NCBI GenBank assembly: GCA_964407285.1
Contig: CAYOVG010000268.1
Location: forward strand, 1-10,231
Direction: 5' to 3'
Length of the DNA stretch: 10,231 nt
Source: CAYOVG01 sp964407285
Lineage (GTDB): Bacteria; Desulfobacterota; Syntrophobacteria; Syntrophobacterales; Syntrophobacteraceae
Made by a program: the position numbers and the translations under genes. The notes under the pieces are model-generated. The model saw nothing but the letters and a program-made list of their open reading frames with translations, searched no databases and was not told where the DNA came from. Of the stretch, positions 7,085 through 10,231 are shown piece after piece (position 1 is the first letter of the stretch; each line of letters begins with the position of its first letter).

Positions 7085-7798
7085 TTGAAGAAGATTTTGA
7101 TCATCGTGCCCGCGTACAATGAGGCATCCAATATCGAGAATGTCATCCACTCCCTCAAGGATGAAAACTCGGCCTGGGACATCCTCGTGGTGAACGACGG
7201 CTCCGCGGACAATACCGCCGAGGTGGCGGAGGCCACGGGAAAGGCTTTCATCATCACCCTTCCGTGCAACCTGGGTATCGGAGGCGCGGTCCAGACGGGA
7301 TTCAGGTTCGCGAAGTACTTCGACTACGACATCGTTCTTCAATTCGATGGAGACGGCCAGCACAAGGCGTCGGAAGTCCACAAACTGCTCCAGCCGATTG
7401 TCGATGGTGAAAGCGACGTGGTGATCGGGTCCCGTTTCTGTCGCAGGCACGATGGGTGGAAGTCTACATTCGCCCGGAGGATCGGCATCAAGTTATTCGA
7501 AGTGGTGAACTCCTTGCTGATCCGCCAGAGGATAACCGACAACACGTCGGGGTTCAGAGCGTACAACAAGTGTTGCATAGACTTCCTGGCGGAGCACTAC
7601 CCGGTCGATTATCCCGAGCCGGAAGCGGTGGTGGTGCTGGGCCGAAACCATTTCAGAATACGGGAAGTGCCCGCGGAGATGCGGGAAAGGCAGGGAGGGG
7701 CGTCCTCCATCAACGGATTGAAGCCGGTCTACTACATTATCAAGGTCATGCTGGCCATCATGGTCAGCGCTATACGGCCCAGAATCATCAAGGGCTGA
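7085..7798 (+). CDS. GT2 glycosyltransferase, dolichol/polyprenyl-phosphate mannose synthase-like
   Basis: A short (237-residue) single-domain GT-A enzyme expected to move a sugar from a nucleotide donor to polyprenyl phosphate on the cytoplasmic face of the membrane. Motifs: VPAYNE (8-13), VVNDGS (35-40), NLGIGGAVQTG (62-72), the DxD-type DGDGQH (88-93), GSRF (115-118), DNTSGFRAY (152-160) and YPEPE (176-180), all typical of the DPM1-like branch. It lacks the C-terminal pair of membrane helices found in GtrB-type relatives; only the last 25 or so residues are hydrophobic. No ATG starts the frame. I chose the TTG at 7085, which begins MKKILIIVPAYNE as usual for the family; a TTG at 7055 would add ten basic residues. 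It heads a run of four same-strand genes. Donor and lipid acceptor cannot be read from the sequence. Confidence 0.9.
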   Translation: MKKILIIVPAYNEASNIENVIHSLKDENSAWDILVVNDGSADNTAEVAEATGKAFIITLPCNLGIGGAVQTGFRFAKYFDYDIVLQFDGDGQHKASEVHKLLQPIVDGESDVVIGSRFCRRHDGWKSTFARRIGIKLFEVVNSLLIRQRITDNTSGFRAYNKCCIDFLAEHYPVDYPEPEAVVVLGRNHFRIREVPAEMRERQGGASSINGLKPVYYIIKVMLAIMVSAIRPRIIKG

Positions 7799-7822
7799 GT
7801 CGATTCGCAATGCTGGAGGATT

Positions 7823-8188
7823 ATGAAAGCGGCGTTTCAAGCATTCATATGCGCGCTGATGATCAGTTCGGGACAGGTTTTGTGGAAAATCGCGATCAAC
7901 AGGAATGGCGGGTTGATCAACAAAAATGTAAGTCTTTTGACGAACGTGATGAATCTTTCACTGTCGCCGTACATGATATCCGGGCTGTTGATCTATCTCG
8001 TAGCGACGGTGTACTGGATGTACCTTTTGGGGGAATACGAATACAGCTTCATATATCCCATGATATCCATAGTGTACGTTATAGGCATGATCCATGCCTC
8101 CCTGATTCTTCACGAAAGCATAAACCCGTATAAGTGGATTGGGGTCGGATTTATAGTCTTGGGCATATTTTTCGTCAGCAGACGGTAA
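7823..8188 (+). CDS. Small four-helix membrane protein, SMR/EamA-like (ArnE/ArnF type)
   Basis: A 121-residue, strongly hydrophobic protein with four predicted membrane segments, at about residues 5-24, 48-70, 74-96 and 103-119, the layout of the small multidrug resistance/EamA fold. The first helix has the pattern SSGQVLWKIA, and the last ends in a short basic tail (SRR). In glycan clusters such proteins (ArnE/ArnF, and the unrelated GtrA) are thought to flip polyprenyl-phosphate sugars across the membrane, and that is the likely role here given a lipid-phosphate sugar synthase 24 bases upstream. Some SMR proteins export toxic cations instead. The start has GGAGG three bases upstream. Base composition is visibly more A/T-rich than in the flanking genes. 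Confidence 0.8.
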   Translation: MKAAFQAFICALMISSGQVLWKIAINRNGGLINKNVSLLTNVMNLSLSPYMISGLLIYLVATVYWMYLLGEYEYSFIYPMISIVYVIGMIHASLILHESINPYKWIGVGFIVLGIFFVSRR

Positions 8189-8213
8189 AGGAATCGCCCC
8201 GACGGAAAAACAG

Positions 8214-8642
8214 ATGATTCAGGCTTTATCGATCACCGGCAGTATTCTGATATTACTGATAATAATCCATCTCATCGCAAAGAGGAAGCTGAAGGAGGAG
8301 TATTCCCTTCTCTGGCTTTTCTTCGGGATGGTTTTTCTAACGCTCTCCATATGGCGGGAAGGGCTTGACGTCATCGCCGGGATCGTCGGGATCGCGTATG
8401 CTCCGGCAACGCTCTTCCTGGTGCTCATCATGGCGGTCTACGTGATTTTACTGCATTATTCCGTCGTAATATCGAAGCTTACCGAGAACAACAGGAGACT
8501 GATCCAGGAGGTCGGGATACTGGCGTACCAGGTGAAGGAAATGCGCAAAGAGCTTTCCGGGAACAGCGGGGAAAAAGCGTCCGAACCCGGTAAGGATGTT
8601 GAGGGGCCGGTTTCCGGGGCGCGGGTCCATGGTTGTGATTGA
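8214..8642 (+). CDS. DUF2304 family membrane protein
   Basis: A 142-residue protein with three hydrophobic segments (about residues 3-21, 30-48 and 60-84), the basic patch AKRKLKEEYSLLW (22-34) typical of DUF2304, then an amphipathic, probably coiled-coil stretch (about 88-115) and a polar tail. DUF2304 genes commonly sit beside short GT2 genes. In the streptococcal group A carbohydrate locus GacJ, a small membrane protein which I recall as belonging to this family, binds the GT2 enzyme GacI and raises its activity; an equivalent role with the GT2 gene here is inferred. The ribosome site is weak. Its last 14 bases overlap the next gene, pointing to coupled translation. The A/T-rich composition of the preceding gene continues into its first two thirds. 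Confidence 0.82.
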   Translation: MIQALSITGSILILLIIIHLIAKRKLKEEYSLLWLFFGMVFLTLSIWREGLDVIAGIVGIAYAPATLFLVLIMAVYVILLHYSVVISKLTENNRRLIQEVGILAYQVKEMRKELSGNSGEKASEPGKDVEGPVSGARVHGCD

Positions 8643-10231
8643 GTCCTGGCGGGTGGGGACGGTGTTGTCGAGGCTGCGGGCGGACCTGGATTGCCTGGGG
8701 CGGAAGATTTCCGAGGAGCGCCTGGTCCGTTTCGATGCCGGGACTATCGCGTACCTGGCGTTGTTGCTCCTCCTGTTTGCGGCGGCGGTGGGGTTCGAAC
8801 TGAACGGGTCGTCCTGCGGCGTGTGGGACCACGTTATCAAGTACAACAAAACGGAGCCCGAGTCCAACGTCCTTATCGGAAAACCTCGGGGCATCAGGTC
8901 GGACGAATGGGCGGTGGCGACGCCCTTCACCCTTTCCCAGGCGGCGAACGGTTTTCCCGTTCAAAACGAGACTCTCGGGGCCGGTAAGACCCCCCTCGTC
9001 TCCACGTACAGCCTTCCCGTCGCCCATTATACCACCATTTTCAAGCCACAGCACTGGGGATACTTTCTCTTCGACATCGAAAGGGGCTTCTCCTTCTACT
9101 GGAACTACAGGATTTTCGGCCTCGCCCTGAGTCTTTTTCCGCTTCTGATGCTGATGACCGGCAACTCCTTCCTCTTTTCCGTAACCGGCACGGCATGGAT
9201 ACTCTTCTCCGGATACATGCAGTGGTGGTTTTCCACCATAATCCCGGAAATAACGATAGCCCTCTGCGCGGGCTCGGTCGCCCTCATTTACGCCCTGACC
9301 TCCGCGTCCAGGGTGGCGACGGCCCTGGGATGGCTTGTCTTTACCCTGTATTCCGTCAATTTTATCCTGTGCTTCTATCCCCCCTCCCAGATCGTCGCAG
9401 CGTACCTGGGACTGTTCATAGTCGCCGGGTTTCTTGCGCAAAAGGGGTACTCGAGCTTCCTGAGAGCCAATCCGCTCTCCCGGGTCGCCTTCGGGGCGGC
9501 GTCTTTCAGCGTCATCGCCGCCGTCGTGCTCGCCTTCTACTTTGAAACCAGGGAATCCATCAGCCTTATCACCGCCACCGCCTACCCCGGAAACCGGGTG
9601 TCTTTCGGGGGCGAGATGGACCTGGTCAAGTATTTCTCCAGCTACTACGACATCATCCGGGGACGGAGCGGCTTCAACGCGCGACTGGGGAATGTTTGCG
9701 AAGCGAGCAATTTCCTGAACCTCGCTCCCTTCGCGCTGGTCCTTTTTGCCCGAACGGTGAAGAACTCGAGACAACTCGACCGGTTGAGCGTTGCGTTGCT
9801 CGCATACATCTCTCTCATGTCCGCGTGGGTATTCATCGGAGGCTCCGGTCTCCTGCCGAAGATCGCCATGATCGAGCGGGTGCCCACGAACAGGGCGTTG
9901 CTGGGCATCGGCATAGCCTCCGTTCTCTTCACCCTGCGCACGGTAAGATTCTCGGAGACGCGAGAAGACCGGATCGGCGCATCTTCATGCATCAAAACGG
10001 CGCTCCCGGTCTTTCTGATCATCCTTGCATTCTGCCTCTATACCAGGAGCCACTATGGAGGTTTCCCGAAAGCTTCGCATATCGCGCTCGTTTGCGGCGT
10101 CTTCACCCTCATCGCCACTTCCATGCTGTGCGGGAAAAAACTGCTGTTTTGCGTGCTGGCGGCGGTCGTGGTCATTGTCCCCGGCGCTCCCGTCAATCCG
10201 GTATGCACGGGACTCGGCCCTCTCTTCAACA
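8629..10231 (+). CDS. Large polytopic membrane protein, DUF7657/GT-C-like, cut by the right edge
   Basis: An ATG at 8629 opens a frame without stop to the window end (534 codons seen, C-terminus missing). After about 36 cytoplasmic residues there is a membrane helix (about 38-57), then a long polar segment with IGKPRGIRSDEW (83-94) and aromatic residues up to about 160, then many further hydrophobic helices, interrupted by a loop with YPGNRVSFGGE (319-329) and CEASNFLN (357-364). A first large loop after helix one, acidic residues in loops and many helices are the layout of GT-C glycosyltransferases that use lipid-phosphate sugars outside the membrane. The RSDEW and YPGNR patterns recall proteins annotated as DUF7657, a name I give from memory. 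It probably accepts the product of the upstream GT2/flippase pair. It overlaps the DUF2304 gene by 14 bases; GTG at 8635 is another possible start. Confidence 0.8.
   Translation, partial: MVVIESWRVGTVLSRLRADLDCLGRKISEERLVRFDAGTIAYLALLLLLFAAAVGFELNGSSCGVWDHVIKYNKTEPESNVLIGKPRGIRSDEWAVATPFTLSQAANGFPVQNETLGAGKTPLVSTYSLPVAHYTTIFKPQHWGYFLFDIERGFSFYWNYRIFGLALSLFPLLMLMTGNSFLFSVTGTAWILFSGYMQWWFSTIIPEITIALCAGSVALIYALTSASRVATALGWLVFTLYSVNFILCFYPPSQIVAAYLGLFIVAGFLAQKGYSSFLRANPLSRVAFGAASFSVIAAVVLAFYFETRESISLITATAYPGNRVSFGGEMDLVKYFSSYYDIIRGRSGFNARLGNVCEASNFLNLAPFALVLFARTVKNSRQLDRLSVALLAYISLMSAWVFIGGSGLLPKIAMIERVPTNRALLGIGIASVLFTLRTVRFSETREDRIGASSCIKTALPVFLIILAFCLYTRSHYGGFPKASHIALVCGVFTLIATSMLCGKKLLFCVLAAVVVIVPGAPVNPVCTGLGPLFN

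Noticed and set aside
6987..7088. Small plus-strand frame of 33 codons between the manC-like and GT2 genes, whose TGA overlaps the TTG start of GT2
   Set aside because: The overlap would suit a leader peptide with coupled translation, but there is no ribosome site, the composition is Gly-rich and undistinguished, and the ATG sits on the candidate -10 element.
8479..9774. Minus-strand open frame of 431 codons opposite the polytopic membrane protein
   Set aside because: Very charged, Gly/Arg/Glu-rich product without domains, while the plus frame gives a coherent multi-helix membrane protein in a tight operon.

Overview
The window is moderately GC-rich bacterial chromosome (both Gram-negative-style envelope genes and dense, tightly packed coding). 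A long-form pyrophosphate-dependent phosphofructokinase, a two-domain SppA protease and a Tat-exported metallophosphoesterase would suit an anaerobic Deltaproteobacterium/Desulfobacterota, but this assignment is an inference from gene content and style, not from a marker gene.

Left half (1-5147), all on the minus strand: the start of a possible very GC-rich gene running off the left edge; a Tat-signal metallophosphoesterase of the YkuE/YaeI type with its own extended -10 promoter; a strong intrinsic terminator; the PPi-dependent phosphofructokinase with a good promoter and ribosome site; a 367-base non-coding gap holding that promoter, a perfect 19-bp inverted repeat and degenerate TTTCGTG-type repeats; and the membrane-anchored signal peptide peptidase SppA.

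A 282-base divergent region (5148-5429) separates sppA from the right half and carries candidate promoters on both strands plus a hairpin in the predicted sppA leader.

Right half (5430-10231), all on the plus strand: a ManC/AlgA-type mannose-1-phosphate guanylyltransferase/mannose-6-phosphate isomerase, then, behind a second candidate promoter, a tight run of four genes: a short dolichol-phosphate-mannose-synthase-like GT2 glycosyltransferase, a four-helix SMR/EamA-like membrane protein, a DUF2304 protein, and a large polytopic membrane protein cut by the right edge. The combination (lipid-phosphate sugar synthase, small DUF2304 partner, small flippase-like protein, GT-C-like membrane protein) resembles, in parts list, the systems that decorate cell-surface polysaccharides outside the membrane with sugars from polyprenyl-phosphate donors, such as streptococcal GacI/GacJ/GacK/GacL and phage GtrA/GtrB/Gtr.

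The most notable point is that the ManC-like protein has an intact isomerase (cupin) half but has lost key signature residues of its guanylyltransferase half (the GG-x-G-x-R arginine is His and the FVEKP lysine is Gly), so it may not make GDP-mannose in the usual way.
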